Part shown: in pieces, positions 20,132-29,536 of the stretch
Position numbering within the stretch: the first letter of the stretch is position 1
How the letters are laid out: every line of letters starts with the position of its first letter
DNA from: CAZHWT01 sp964536215
Lineage (GTDB): Bacteria > Patescibacteriota > CAZHWT01
Direction of reading: 5' to 3'
DNA: 35,240 nucleotides
Assembly (NCBI GenBank): GCA_964536215.1
Contig: CAZHWT010000008.1
Coordinates: 1 to 35,240, forward strand
The notes under the pieces: model-generated
The model's database searches: none
What the model was told of the DNA's origin: nothing
Seen by the model: only the letters and a program-made list of their open reading frames with translations
Program-made: the position numbers and the translations under genes

Positions 20132-21616
20132 CTATACCTGCGTTACTCTATCCAACATTTCTGGCCTCCAGAAGTCGAAGGTGCCTTCGGGGAGAATAAG
20201 ACCACGGTCTGGTTCTAATTCTTTGACGAATTCTTCGGTATGGCTGACCAGGAGCATGGCGCCTTTGTAGTCCTTGAGAACTTCAAGGATGATTCTTTGA
20301 GATAACACATCCAGGTAGGTGGTGGGCTCGTCTAGAATGAGTAGGTTGTGGCCTTTGATGGTGAGCAAAGCGATGGATAGGCGAGTTTTTTCGCCACCGG
20401 ATAAAGTGCCGACTTTTTGATAGGCTTTGTCACCGCTAAATAAGTAGCGGCCGAGTAATGCGCGGGCTTGGCCATCACCGAAATCTGGAACTTGTTCGAC
20501 CACTGTTTCAACCAGAGTTTTGGACAGATCAAATACCTCGTGCTCCTGAGTGTAATAGCCGATATCCAGTAATTCATGGCGTTCGATTGAGCCGGAATCT
20601 GGCTCCAATTCGCCGACCAGCATTTTGATGAGGGTGGATTTTCCGGCCCCGTTTTTACCGACCAGGGCAACTTTTTGCTCCCGTTCGATCATAAAACTGA
20701 TGTTGTCGTTGACCAGGGTGTCGCCAAAGGATTTTGAAATATTTTTAACTTGTAGGGCGATGCGACCGACATTGGATGGATCGGGTAGTTTAAAGCGCAT
20801 GCCTTTTAATTCCGGCGGCAATTCGGGCAAATTGGCTTGGGCGCGTTCGATGCGGTGTTGCAAGTTCATTTTAGCTCGGACAGCCTTTTCCGATTGGGCA
20901 CCTTGTATTTTGGCTAAGCCTTTTTTCATGCGAGTGATTTCTTTGAGTTGGTTATTGCGCTGGCGTTTGAGTAACTCTTCGCGCTCTTTATGCAGCTTTT
21001 TGTATTGTGAATAATTGCCGGTATACTCATCGATTTTTTTGGTATGGGTGTTAACGACGAGAGTTTTGGTAATAGCCTGATCGAGCAAGGCGATGTCGTG
21101 GGAGACGACAATCAGCGTTTTAGGATATTTAGATAGAAATTGCATGACCCAACGCTTCCCCGAGACGTCCAGGAAGTTAGTAGGTTCGTCGAGTAGTAGA
21201 ATATCCGGTTCAGCTACCAAGTTACGAATAAAGGCTAATTTGGTTTTTTGGCCGCCAGATAAGTCGGCTGGTAGGGCATCTAGATCTAGGCGTTCCAGTT
21301 CCATTCCCGCCATAAGGCGCAGTAATTCATCGTCACGCTTTTTAGAGTTGGGATCAATATAGTCACGAATTGACGTTGCCGATTCCAAGTGTGGGTCGAA
21401 AGAAACTTCCTGCGGCACAATGCCGATGGATCCAATGATATCGATGGTACCAATATCTGGATCATGTTCACCCGATAGAATGCCTAAAAGTGTTGATTTG
21501 CCGGCGCCGTTAGGCCCGACCAACGCAACTTTAGCTCCATCCGGAATCATAAAACCGGTGTCGTTGAGAATTTGACGGGTATTGTAGTTGAAAGAAAGAT
21601 GTTTAACGGAGATCAT
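20132..21616 (-). CDS. ABC-F family ATPase (translation factor type)
   Basis: This is a cytosolic protein of 494 residues with two ABC domains and no membrane segment. Domain 1 has Walker A GPNGAGKST (34-42), signature LSGGQKTKL, and Walker B ILLLDEPTNFLD. A charged helical linker (about 205-260, KLHKEREELLKRQRNNQLKEITRM) is the segment that reaches the ribosomal P-site tRNA in this family. Domain 2 has GKNGAGKST, LSGGEKTRLSIALL and LLILDEPTTYLDVLSQ. ABC-F proteins resolve stalled ribosomes or give resistance to ribosome-targeting antibiotics; the subgroup cannot be fixed by eye. No -10 box precedes the ATG; it lies 43 nt after the four-helix-bundle gene, with heptamer repeats between, and is probably co-transcribed. 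Confidence 0.92.
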   Translation of the reverse strand: MISVKHLSFNYNTRQILNDTGFMIPDGAKVALVGPNGAGKSTLLGILSGEHDPDIGTIDIIGSIGIVPQEVSFDPHLESATSIRDYIDPNSKKRDDELLRLMAGMELERLDLDALPADLSGGQKTKLAFIRNLVAEPDILLLDEPTNFLDVSGKRWVMQFLSKYPKTLIVVSHDIALLDQAITKTLVVNTHTKKIDEYTGNYSQYKKLHKEREELLKRQRNNQLKEITRMKKGLAKIQGAQSEKAVRAKMNLQHRIERAQANLPELPPELKGMRFKLPDPSNVGRIALQVKNISKSFGDTLVNDNISFMIEREQKVALVGKNGAGKSTLIKMLVGELEPDSGSIERHELLDIGYYTQEHEVFDLSKTLVETVVEQVPDFGDGQARALLGRYLFSGDKAYQKVGTLSGGEKTRLSIALLTIKGHNLLILDEPTTYLDVLSQRIILEVLKDYKGAMLLVSHTEEFVKELEPDRGLILPEGTFDFWRPEMLDRVTQV

Positions 21617-21622
21617 GTTGGT

Positions 21623-21655
21623 TTACGGTTTGCTGTTTACGGTTTGCAGTTATGT
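21623..21655. repeat. Short heptamer run (GGTTTAC/GGTTTGC)
   Basis: Four 7-mers of GGTTTAC type, partly degenerate, lie in the 43-nt gap between two co-directional genes. The reverse complement of the same word (AAACCGC) forms the run at 22066-22106. Confidence 0.8.
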
Positions 21656-21659
21656 TGGG

Positions 21660-22025
21660 CTAGGTTTTTGATTTGGCGTCTAAGGATTGGATGAGCCGGT
21701 TTAGCATTTTGCTGACCGATTTGAGTTCGGCTTTGACCGCTTCATATTCTATCAGATTGAGGTAATCTAAACGTTGGCATAAAAGTAATTGAGTGTCTAG
21801 TTCGGCTGCAGAACCGTAAGCAATGCGACAAAATTGGATAAATTCATTGTTGTGGCCGCGTTTTTGCCCTTCGGCAATATTAGAAGGTATAGAAGTTGCA
21901 GCACGGCGGAGCTGGCTAGTAATGCCAAATTGTTCGGATTTGGGGAAGTTTTCCGTAATTTTATAGATGGATACGCAAAGATCAATTGACTTTTGCCAGA
22001 CTAATAAGTCACTGTACGAGCTCAT
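21660..22025 (-). CDS. Four-helix-bundle protein (23S rRNA intervening-sequence family)
   Basis: This 121-residue all-helical protein has the family's opening YSDLLVWQKSIDLCVSIYKITENFPKSEQFGITSQLRRAATSIPSNIAEGQKRG, then FIQFCRIAYGSAAELDTQLLLCQRLDYL and a last helix. Members form pentamers; they were first found inside 23S rRNA intervening sequences but are common as free genes of unknown function. A TGA-TATTAT box ends 6 nt before the ATG, so it should be leaderless. It is followed by the ABC-F gene. Confidence 0.9.
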   Translation of the reverse strand: MSSYSDLLVWQKSIDLCVSIYKITENFPKSEQFGITSQLRRAATSIPSNIAEGQKRGHNNEFIQFCRIAYGSAAELDTQLLLCQRLDYLNLIEYEAVKAELKSVSKMLNRLIQSLDAKSKT

Positions 22026-22031
22026 GCCGCC

Positions 22032-22040
22032 ATAATATCA
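22032..22040 (-). promoter_or_regulatory. Extended -10 promoter of the four-helix-bundle gene (leaderless)
   Basis: TGA-TATTAT on the minus strand, 6 nt from the ATG at 22025. Confidence 0.55.
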
Positions 22041-22065
22041 CAGAGGTCAAACTATGCTTTTGCCC

Positions 22066-22106
22066 AAAACCGCAAAACCGCAAACCGCAAACTGTAAACC
22101 GCAAAC
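22066..22106. repeat. Heptamer-type run (AAACCGC)
   Basis: Six imperfect units of AAACCGC/AAAACCGC/AAACTGT directly after the murF stop codon. Similar words occur at 15542-15560 and 30627-30650. Confidence 0.8.
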
Positions 22107-23494
22107 TACTTTTTCACTCCCGCGAAAAAGGCTTGTTTGCGCTTGAGCCAATGAGACTCTTGGCGGCAGAGTTTGGTGGCGTCGGCGGGATTGGTTAGGA
22201 GTTGTTTGATGGCTTCTTCCAGGAAGATGGTGTTTTGAGAGCCTTTGAATAGCACTAGGGCGTTGTCAGGTAAGTTGTCTTTGAGGAATTGGCCGGCCTG
22301 GACGGACGTTTCGAACCAATGCATGACGGCTGGTTTAGTTTCGGCTGCGGTCAGTGGATCCATGATGTATTGTTTGGTGAGTGGACCGACTAGAAAGAGC
22401 TGATCGGCAACAGGTGCCACAGCCTGCATGACCTTGGTGTGTTCGGTAGGGGCTTGGTCGCCGAGTTCGCGCATATCGCCTAGGACGATGACGACAGGAC
22501 GGTTGGTTTGCTGTTTGAGAACGCTGAGAAGTTCTAGCATGTCAAGGATGGATGCGGTGGAGGCGTTATAGGTGGAATCGATGAGGGCGGTATTTTTAAT
22601 ACCGGGAAAAACACTGGATCGGCCATGAGGTAATTCTAGGTGAGTTTTGAGGCTACTTAACGTTTTGCTAATGTCTAGCTTAAGGTGGAGAGTAGTCAGT
22701 AAAGCCGCAGCGATGGATTGTTGATAATGCTGGGGTAAGACATAGCCGGGCAGTTCGACAGTGATGGATTGATCGTTGGCCTGGAAGCCAAAGCTAGTGC
22801 CATCGGCGGAGATGGTGCAATCGGTGTAATTTATGTTGTCGTGGTCGTTTTGGCCAAAAATTTGGACGTCGCGATCGGCTTGTTCGGCCATAAACGGGAG
22901 GTAGATGTCAGTTAAGACTGGGTCATCCCCATTAACAATGGCTGGATCGGCTTGGGTTTTGGTGATGATTTTGGCGTCTTCAAAGCCGATGGCGTGGACA
23001 ATGTGATGCTGCTGCTGATCGGCGGGGAGTTGGCGCTGCTCGTTGGTCAATATAGCGGCAAATTGTTGGGTATGAACAGGTTGGGCGTTGAGATGGATGG
23101 CCAGGTCGGGCTGGAGGATGGTTAATAAGTAGTCCATGTTTTTGGGCGGGAAGGGCTCGTCAGTACCCATCTCGACAATGAAGTGGTCGAACTTTCTGAG
23201 GTGGAAAATTTTGAACGGAGCTTGTAAAAGAGTGAGTAGCCAGTTGAGTGGGCCGCTGTTGCCAATATTGATGCCGAGCAAGCCTAGCGGTACGCCGGTT
23301 TCGGAGTTGCCATAGGTGTAGCCGACTCGCGACTGGTCTTTGAGCATGGCATAGAGAATGTGTTTGGTGGAGGTTTTGCCGGTAGAGCCGGCAATGCCGA
23401 TAAGATAGGGGCGATGAATAGCTAAGGCGGTATGCGCCCAGAAGCGGAGATAGGTAAGGATGAGGTTGGCGGCGAGACGCTTGGGTGATGACAT
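22106..23494 (-). CDS. murF: UDP-N-acetylmuramoyl-tripeptide--D-alanyl-D-alanine ligase
   Basis: This cytosolic Mur ligase adds D-Ala-D-Ala to the UDP-MurNAc-tripeptide. It has 462 residues. The central domain starts at once, with ATP-binding IGIAGSTGKTSTK (32-44) and the GNSETGVPLGLL block typical of MurF. VEMGTDEPF and AIVNGDDPVL follow, then the C-terminal PHGRSSVFPGIKNTALIDSTYNAS, VVIVLGDMRELGD and LVLFKGSQNTIFLEEAI. The N-terminal UDP-substrate domain is reduced or missing: only about 30 mostly hydrophobic residues precede the P-loop. A TATACT box ends exactly 6 nt before the ATG. It works with Ddl (17314-18396). Confidence 0.9.
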   Translation of the reverse strand: MSSPKRLAANLILTYLRFWAHTALAIHRPYLIGIAGSTGKTSTKHILYAMLKDQSRVGYTYGNSETGVPLGLLGINIGNSGPLNWLLTLLQAPFKIFHLRKFDHFIVEMGTDEPFPPKNMDYLLTILQPDLAIHLNAQPVHTQQFAAILTNEQRQLPADQQQHHIVHAIGFEDAKIITKTQADPAIVNGDDPVLTDIYLPFMAEQADRDVQIFGQNDHDNINYTDCTISADGTSFGFQANDQSITVELPGYVLPQHYQQSIAAALLTTLHLKLDISKTLSSLKTHLELPHGRSSVFPGIKNTALIDSTYNASTASILDMLELLSVLKQQTNRPVVIVLGDMRELGDQAPTEHTKVMQAVAPVADQLFLVGPLTKQYIMDPLTAAETKPAVMHWFETSVQAGQFLKDNLPDNALVLFKGSQNTIFLEEAIKQLLTNPADATKLCRQESHWLKRKQAFFAGVKK

Positions 23495-23500
23495 GTGCTT

Positions 23501-23506
23501 AGTATA
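23501..23506 (-). promoter_or_regulatory. -10 box of murF (leaderless)
   Basis: TATACT on the minus strand, 6 nt from ATG 23494. The region GCAT-CCTG-TATACT-6nt-ATGTCATCACC closely matches that of truB, so the two promoters look related. Confidence 0.7.
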
Positions 23507-23519
23507 CAGGATGCGGTGG

Positions 23520-23822
23520 GCGTATGCGTATTAATATTGGAATTGGAATAGAAGTACAAGTTATGAGAGTAGGCAAGTCGGGAGTCGGGCGTAGGCAAGT
23601 AGATTTTTCTACTGTAAGCCTCGATTTGATTGGGGTAAATTTTTTTCGAATAACGAAGCACCGAATAATCGAGCTAACCAAACTAGCCAAGTAACTCCTG
23701 TCCGCCTCTGGCGGAAAGTAACTAATAACTAATAACCAGATTGGTGAGTGGTGAGTAGTGAGTAGTTATGCGAATAACGAATAGGCGAATAACGAAGCAT
23801 TGAATTAAGCGCTAGCTTATAG
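23520..23822. repeat. Intergenic repeat mosaic upstream of the giant gene
   Basis: No gene. Modules include GTAGGCAAGT words (about 23570-23602), a decayed CCTCGATTTGATTGGGG, GAATAACGAAGCA words, the CCGCCTCTGGCGG hairpin (about 23702-23714), AACTAAT and GTGAGTA heptamer runs, and a 46-bp segment (23755-23800) repeated exactly at 35065-35110. Confidence 0.75.
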
Positions 23823-23855
23823 ATGAGTGGGTCTAGTCGCCTCCACAATCATGAT

Positions 23856-23897
23856 TTTGCTTGCTTGACTGATTATGCAGTGCTAGGGTACTGTAAT
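23856..23897 (+). promoter_or_regulatory. Promoter of the giant repeat-protein gene
   Basis: The 16-mer TTTGCTTGCTTGACTG (23856-23871) is identical to 28420-28435 before the 338-aa gene and contains the -35 box TTGACT. A -10 is either TACTGT (23889-23894, 18-nt spacer) or TGTAAT (23892-23897), the latter again exactly 6 nt before the ATG at 23904. Confidence 0.6.
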
Positions 23898-23903
23898 ACT
23901 ACT

Positions 23904-26900
23904 ATGTCTGTAGAATCTGGATCTGGTGAAGGCTTTAAATTTAAGCAAAGATGGCGTCGACCATCTTTCAAGTCGGCGGGTGGTGCCGAAGGATCTCAGG
24001 CGGCAGATGAATCTCAAGAGACAACAGCAGCGGATACGGGCAGTGATCAGGGGGGTTTTGAAGCTCAGGCCGAAGCTGGGCCAACTAACGAAGCAGATCA
24101 AGAGCGTGTGAAAGCTGACCAGACGGCGTCCGATGAAGCTGCGCAACCCGAAGCCGAGACTGGGCTGACCGAGGAACAATATAGGGACATTATTGTAGAT
24201 TTTCAGCATAGTATGTTGAATATTTATGGGCCTGCGTGGCAGCAGCTGCTCGAAACATTGTCGTCCGAAGATGTTATGGCAATTAATAAATATAAGAAGT
24301 GGGCGGCTGAGGATGGTTCAGTTGATACGTTTATCAAGCGGCAGGCTGAGGCTGGACCAGTAAACCGACAGACGGTTGCGACAGAGTTATCTAGGCTTAC
24401 AGATTTGATGGATGCTTTTATAACTGGTGAGGGTCGCACGTCGGATGAGACTGAGCCCCCGGTTGCGGCAGAGGCTCGTGCCGTACTTCGGAGCGCATAT
24501 GATTTTATTACCACACTGAGCGAGTCGGATATTCAGACGTTGGTAAATAATGGTTCAATAGACCAGGCCGCTGCTGCCAACTTTCGTACTATGGGGGAAT
24601 TTACTTCGGTTGATGCGTTTATCGCTTCTGAATTTTCTCAGAGCAAAAATAATCTGGGCAAAGCGGCTACTGCTGATGCGGTGTGGGCCCACTTATTAAG
24701 CGAAGTAAGTCCTTTCCCGGAATGGATTAAAAAGATCGAACGTGAACTGGGTCGAACTACAAAGTCTGACGCTGCTAGTCAGAATGAGTCAGCCGCTGAA
24801 AAAGAGCCTAAGGCAGAGACGAATGAGCAAGCGGCCATAGATATGGGCCAGGCTTTTCTTGACGCTGTTGAAGCGGGCGGCGATACATTGTTTGATCGTA
24901 TGGTAGCCGGAGGTGAGTCGCGCGTTGTAATTACCAGAGTGAGAAATTTATACAAGAGCTTAAAAGAAGATACACCAGAAGGTTTTATTCAGAAGAGTTT
25001 GAAGCGACAGGCTGAGTTGGGACAGGATTCAGCTGCAGCTATGGCATTACTCCTCACTCAGATTGAGACTATGACAGCGCTGGTTGAGCGATATCCTGCT
25101 GAGAGCACAGCCGCAGAGGGTGATGAGCTTCCGCGCCAGAGGGGGATAGTGCGAGAGATGCTTACCCCCTATTATGATTTTGCTAAAGGGCTAAGTGAAA
25201 GCGATTTTAAGTTATTGCAGGCAGGCGGAGTGAGTCAGGGGTCTATTGATGTCTTGAGGAATATAAAAGCCACTGGATCCATAAATGAATTTATTTTGAG
25301 TGAGTATGAGCTTACTAAGGAGGCATTGGTAGCTAAGGGTGTGGATCCGGTTGATGAGCTGTCTGTGTGGGAGCAATTGGCTGAGGATAATAGCTTTGCG
25401 ACAGAATTAGATGAGTTCAATGAGATATTAGAAGCGCAACGAGAAAAGGGTCGGCGTACGGAGCGAAGCAGCAATCGGGCGGAAAATTATGCCTATGAGT
25501 TGGCTGCTTTGGTAAAGAATTTTGATGACGATTTGTTTGAGCAAATGAAACATGATGGAGTGCCCGATTCCGACATTCTGCTGATTAAGACATATAAGGG
25601 GCAGTTTGGGCCAGGCCACCAAGATGAGTTTGTGCGAAAACAACTTTTGCTTAGAGCTGGTCGAGCGACTGTGGTCGACGTCGCTGAAGAATTCGAGGCT
25701 GAGCTACAACGATTGCTACCTATAGCTCGGAAATATGGGCAACAGAATGAGGCGTCTGAGCCAAATGAGGCCGAGGAATATCGGCAAAGGGCCGAGACGG
25801 TTTTGGCTGATCTGCGTCGAGAAGTGCTCAAGTTAACCATGACAGAACTTAAAATGCTGCGCGATAAGGACGCGACAGCGGCAAGGCACATGGTTTGGAT
25901 TGAGGAAGCTTGGTCGCAGCATGCTTTGTCGGTTGAGGTTGAGCTAGCGTCGAAATTTGATGACATTAAGCGTGCCACTGGACAACCGGATGCTCGCGTT
26001 TGGCAGATTTTAGCTCAACGGTATGAAGAAGCGCTGAGCGTAGTGTCTGCCTTTATGCGAGAAAACGCGACAGGTCCCCAGCCTGATGCTGAGCCTCGAG
26101 CCCGTGAAGATGAAGTCAATACCCAAGAATCCGAGAGGGAGGCCGCGGCTCGTCGACAGGTGTTGATTGATCTACTGTTGAGAATGGGGAAAACTCCCGA
26201 GCAGGCTGCTGAGGCTGTTAAGGGAATTGATTTAAGCGGTAGCGATTATGAGGTAATGGTATCTATTATGCTACGCTCGGCCAGTGAGGGGTTATTAGCC
26301 CGACCGCTTTTAGAAACAATATTGGCTCAGCCTGCCAGTTTAGCTGAGCAGACGATTAGAAGAAAGTTAGAGAATATACCTACCGATTCGTCACAGGCAT
26401 TCAGTGAGTTAATGACGTGTTATATGGGTGCACGTGTGCGGAAAGACGATTTGCCATCGTACCTACCCTTAGGTAATGAGATTTTGAGTGCACTAACTGA
26501 GTTTATGCGAAATAACGTTAGTGCGGATGTCCAGGCGCATCTCAACAAATTATCTGGTGCAGAACTGTCTGAACTGCTTATCCGCGCGCTTATTGAGTTC
26601 CAGCAGCGCAATGGCGAAAGAAGTTGGAATGCATTTCAGGCTCAATTAAGAGAGATTTTAGCAGAGACGCCGCCTGCCACACCTACTCCGCCAGCTTCTG
26701 CGACTCCATCACCGACAGCTCCTCCAGCGTTAACTCCAGAGGACTTCCGGACCTATTTGAGGGGCAATACGGAAGTTAGAATGCCTGACGAGCAATGGAA
26801 TGATGTGGATTTTCGACGGAGGGTGATTGGGTCGCAATTAAAGACTATGTTGCGTCGAGCAGAACTGCATCAATTAGATACAGGGCTACTTAAAGCATTG

Positions 26901-28400
26901 AAACAGGCCACGGATCGAGATGAGGATCCAGAGAAATTTTGGCAGTTATTAGATGATGAAATGAACCGCTCCAACCCGCCGCAAGCTAATTTGATTAGCG
27001 TTATGATGGGGATGATAAACGAGTTGAGTCGAGCTGGCGTTTCGGTAAGTGAGGAGCCGCGTATGGCCGAAAGACTGGATGTGGCTCAGTATGAAGCCCA
27101 GCAAAGAGAATCCGAAGCGGCTTATATTGAAGCGGTTGAGGTCGCCCAGGCTGCGCTGGTATTTGAGATGGGGATTTTGTGGAAGCATTTAACCAGTGAG
27201 GAAAAGCAGGGTGTGCTGAGCGTGGATAGGCCGAGGTCTCATTTAGTTAAGCATGGTAATTTAGACAACTACTTGGAAGAGCGGCGAGCTAAAGAGGCTG
27301 AGATTCAGTCCAATAAGCCAGATGGCAGGCGGCTTGGGGCGCGGGGTCAAGCTGCGCTGATTAAGGAAGAGCTAGAGCGAAGTCGGCAGAACCTTGTGGA
27401 CACTATTAATCGGCGCAATCCCGGACTTGCCGGGACGCTGTCCTTGTCTGATGAGATAAATGAACGAATGGCCGGGCAGTTTAACGGGCGTTGGGGGCAG
27501 TCGGAAAAGCCAACTGGCGAAGTGACAATGCGGCCAGAGGAAGCCCAAGGCGTGGCTGAGCTAACCGATGATGTTATTAAAGTACTGGCTAAAAAGCAAA
27601 GTACACCTGCTCAGCAAACGAAGATGAATGAGGTTCTAACAGCGGTAGCGCAGTTGTCGCGTGATGGTACCACTGCTGAGCGTGCCACCGTACTACAAAA
27701 GTTGCTGGATGATAAAAAGCTAGACAGATCTAGCTATGAGCAGGCATTGAATGGTCAGGTTGTGTCGCGCGATCGGTATCGAGTTGGGAACGACATCGTG
27801 CTTGAGCTTGTTCGAGATAATATGGGCAAGACGGCGGTGGGGATTGCTAACGCCAAGTTTGATGCGGTAGCCGAAGATGTGCTGGTGGCGACTGATGGGT
27901 TGATTGAGCGCCAACATATGACTGAGCTGGATGGTGCTAATCTGCTTCAGGATAGATTAGGTTTTGGTGATAGTTTGGTGGTGTATGTGCAAACATCAAA
28001 CGAAGACCAGTCGCGAAGAGGCGGCACTGCATACGAGATTTCTAAAGATGGACAGGGTCAGTGGAGGATATTGGGTACGGATACGACTGGGAATAAACCT
28101 CAACTCATAGAGCTACCGTTGTCCGAAAAGCAGGTAGCGGACCTCAAATTTAAGCCTGATACCTATTTGTCGTTAGTGCCTGGTAAGCCCCCCGTTCATA
28201 TTGAGTCGTTTAGTCTGGTGTACACTAACACTAGAAGTTTAGCTAAGAATAAGGAAATGGCCAAGAATATTGCCTCAATCCGTAAGCCGCTGGGGGTAAA
28301 GTCGGTAAATATTGGTAAGACGCTTGAACAGCAATATAGTAAGTTGCCGTGGGCTACTCGAGCTAAGCGATCGCTTATTCACTATGTCCGTGAAGGTTAG
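23904..28400 (+). CDS. Giant cytosolic helical repeat protein, function unknown
   Basis: This 1498-residue protein has no signal peptide or clear membrane segment. ATG 23904 is used, because the longer frame from 23823 would run through its promoter. Residues 1-88 are acidic, low-complexity and Gln/Glu/Ala-rich. Three tandem repeats follow (about 90-278, 309-509 and 528-718), mostly helical. The first half of each holds LFxxM...D.FI.KQ..., and the second half YDF...LSESDI..L with a later GSI..FI.SE and VW..L. After a further helical region, a Pro/Thr/Ala linker (about 925-950) leads to a second helical part. The last about 230 residues look beta-rich (YRVGNDIVLELVRD, GDSLVVYVQTS, PDTYLSLVPGKPPVHIESFSLVYTN) and end basic. 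I recognise no family. The upstream region matches that of the next gene, suggesting co-regulation. Confidence 0.8.
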   Translation: MSVESGSGEGFKFKQRWRRPSFKSAGGAEGSQAADESQETTAADTGSDQGGFEAQAEAGPTNEADQERVKADQTASDEAAQPEAETGLTEEQYRDIIVDFQHSMLNIYGPAWQQLLETLSSEDVMAINKYKKWAAEDGSVDTFIKRQAEAGPVNRQTVATELSRLTDLMDAFITGEGRTSDETEPPVAAEARAVLRSAYDFITTLSESDIQTLVNNGSIDQAAAANFRTMGEFTSVDAFIASEFSQSKNNLGKAATADAVWAHLLSEVSPFPEWIKKIERELGRTTKSDAASQNESAAEKEPKAETNEQAAIDMGQAFLDAVEAGGDTLFDRMVAGGESRVVITRVRNLYKSLKEDTPEGFIQKSLKRQAELGQDSAAAMALLLTQIETMTALVERYPAESTAAEGDELPRQRGIVREMLTPYYDFAKGLSESDFKLLQAGGVSQGSIDVLRNIKATGSINEFILSEYELTKEALVAKGVDPVDELSVWEQLAEDNSFATELDEFNEILEAQREKGRRTERSSNRAENYAYELAALVKNFDDDLFEQMKHDGVPDSDILLIKTYKGQFGPGHQDEFVRKQLLLRAGRATVVDVAEEFEAELQRLLPIARKYGQQNEASEPNEAEEYRQRAETVLADLRREVLKLTMTELKMLRDKDATAARHMVWIEEAWSQHALSVEVELASKFDDIKRATGQPDARVWQILAQRYEEALSVVSAFMRENATGPQPDAEPRAREDEVNTQESEREAAARRQVLIDLLLRMGKTPEQAAEAVKGIDLSGSDYEVMVSIMLRSASEGLLARPLLETILAQPASLAEQTIRRKLENIPTDSSQAFSELMTCYMGARVRKDDLPSYLPLGNEILSALTEFMRNNVSADVQAHLNKLSGAELSELLIRALIEFQQRNGERSWNAFQAQLREILAETPPATPTPPASATPSPTAPPALTPEDFRTYLRGNTEVRMPDEQWNDVDFRRRVIGSQLKTMLRRAELHQLDTGLLKALKQATDRDEDPEKFWQLLDDEMNRSNPPQANLISVMMGMINELSRAGVSVSEEPRMAERLDVAQYEAQQRESEAAYIEAVEVAQAALVFEMGILWKHLTSEEKQGVLSVDRPRSHLVKHGNLDNYLEERRAKEAEIQSNKPDGRRLGARGQAALIKEELERSRQNLVDTINRRNPGLAGTLSLSDEINERMAGQFNGRWGQSEKPTGEVTMRPEEAQGVAELTDDVIKVLAKKQSTPAQQTKMNEVLTAVAQLSRDGTTAERATVLQKLLDDKKLDRSSYEQALNGQVVSRDRYRVGNDIVLELVRDNMGKTAVGIANAKFDAVAEDVLVATDGLIERQHMTELDGANLLQDRLGFGDSLVVYVQTSNEDQSRRGGTAYEISKDGQGQWRILGTDTTGNKPQLIELPLSEKQVADLKFKPDTYLSLVPGKPPVHIESFSLVYTNTRSLAKNKEMAKNIASIRKPLGVKSVNIGKTLEQQYSKLPWATRAKRSLIHYVREG

Positions 28401-28419
28401 GGGGTTGAATGGATTGGAA

Positions 28420-28458
28420 TTTGCTTGCTTGACTGTTAGTAAAATAGTTGCGTATACT
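28420..28458 (+). promoter_or_regulatory. Promoter of the 338-aa coiled-coil gene
   Basis: Shared 16-mer with -35 TTGACT (28429-28434), an 18-nt spacer and TATACT (28453-28458). The start codon at 28494 has no ribosome site, with a leader of about 30 nt. Confidence 0.75.
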
Positions 28459-28493
28459 GAAACCACAAGGAATATATATTTGAGATTCTGCCC

Positions 28494-29510
28494 ATGAGTT
28501 ATACACCCTCTTTACACGACGATAGATTAGATATTTTTGCTTCGGTTAAAAATGACCCAGAAGTGTGGGATTTGGTGCAGAAAAAGTATCATCAGTTTGA
28601 AGATTTACATCGTGATTTGAAAAATAATGAATCGGAGCGACGCCGTTTGCTAAGTCGATTGTCTGAAGTAAATGACGCTATTTCCGATTTGCAAAAGCAG
28701 TTGATGGCCCTATCTGGGCGTAAGTTTGAATTAGATGAAGATGCGGCTGAAGGGAAGTTGGCGGCTGCGCTAGCTGAAGAGTCGGTCGAGCCAGTCAAAG
28801 AAGAGGCATCCGTGATCGAGGAGCCTGGGCAGATTGAGAACGAGCCGGCTGATCCTGAAGAGGATGAACCGGTTGTTGGGCTTGCGCCACTAGTAGAGGC
28901 AACGGATGAGCCAGTTGCTGAAGAGTCAGCCATGCCATGGCCAGAAGTGGCGACGGTTGAGAATAAAGATGTACAAGCAGATGCGGCCGAGTCTAGAACC
29001 TCTGAGAATCCAGAACAACCAACGGCTGAGTCTGAGTCAGTGGCGCCTGAGCCAGCCGAGTCTGATGCTTCAAGCGCCCCAACTCACTCTGCCAGTGTGC
29101 TGTCTTTTGCGCAGCCTGCTGCGGAGGAGTCTGCTTCTCCAACTACACAGCCAGCTTCGGAGACGCCTGTGGAGGTTGTTGAGGAGAAACCAGTCCAACC
29201 AGCTCCACTGGAAGTGCAGGAGTTGCAACGTATTTTTGATGAAGCACCAAATGATCGTCGCAAGAGCGATTCCGCTCTTAAGTTGGTGGAATTGTACGAC
29301 GGCAAGGCAGAGGTGTTCTTTGCCGCTATGACTCGCTCGCATCAGCAGAGCGGCTTGTCTGAAGATGATGCCCGTAAAGAAGCTGTGAAGGATGTTCAAA
29401 CAATGATTGCGACAGCTAAGGCTCATGCCGAGAAATCTTCTTCGACTCCAGCTAAGAGCGAGTCTAAGGACAAGAATTCTGGTGGAGTGCGACGACTGTT
29501 TAGCCACTAG
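28494..29510 (+). CDS. Acidic coiled-coil protein, function unknown
   Basis: This soluble protein has 338 residues. An N-terminal helical part (about 1-75) contains a strong coiled coil, FEDLHRDLKNNESERRRLLS followed by RLSEVNDAISDLQKQLMAL. About 80-245 is acidic, Glu/Pro/Ala/Ser low-complexity and probably disordered. The C-terminal part (about 250-320) holds LQRIFDEAPNDRRKSDSALKLVELYDGKAEVFFAAM and a helix, and it ends in a Ser/Lys tail. No Cys. The sequence does not match a family I know. It follows the 1498-residue gene by 93 nt with a near-identical promoter word, and both have a low-complexity acidic region, so the two could be partners in one assembly (inference). Confidence 0.75.
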   Translation: MSYTPSLHDDRLDIFASVKNDPEVWDLVQKKYHQFEDLHRDLKNNESERRRLLSRLSEVNDAISDLQKQLMALSGRKFELDEDAAEGKLAAALAEESVEPVKEEASVIEEPGQIENEPADPEEDEPVVGLAPLVEATDEPVAEESAMPWPEVATVENKDVQADAAESRTSENPEQPTAESESVAPEPAESDASSAPTHSASVLSFAQPAAEESASPTTQPASETPVEVVEEKPVQPAPLEVQELQRIFDEAPNDRRKSDSALKLVELYDGKAEVFFAAMTRSHQQSGLSEDDARKEAVKDVQTMIATAKAHAEKSSSTPAKSESKDKNSGGVRRLFSH

Positions 29511-29536
29511 TCAGTTTACAGTATTACGTTTTTGCT

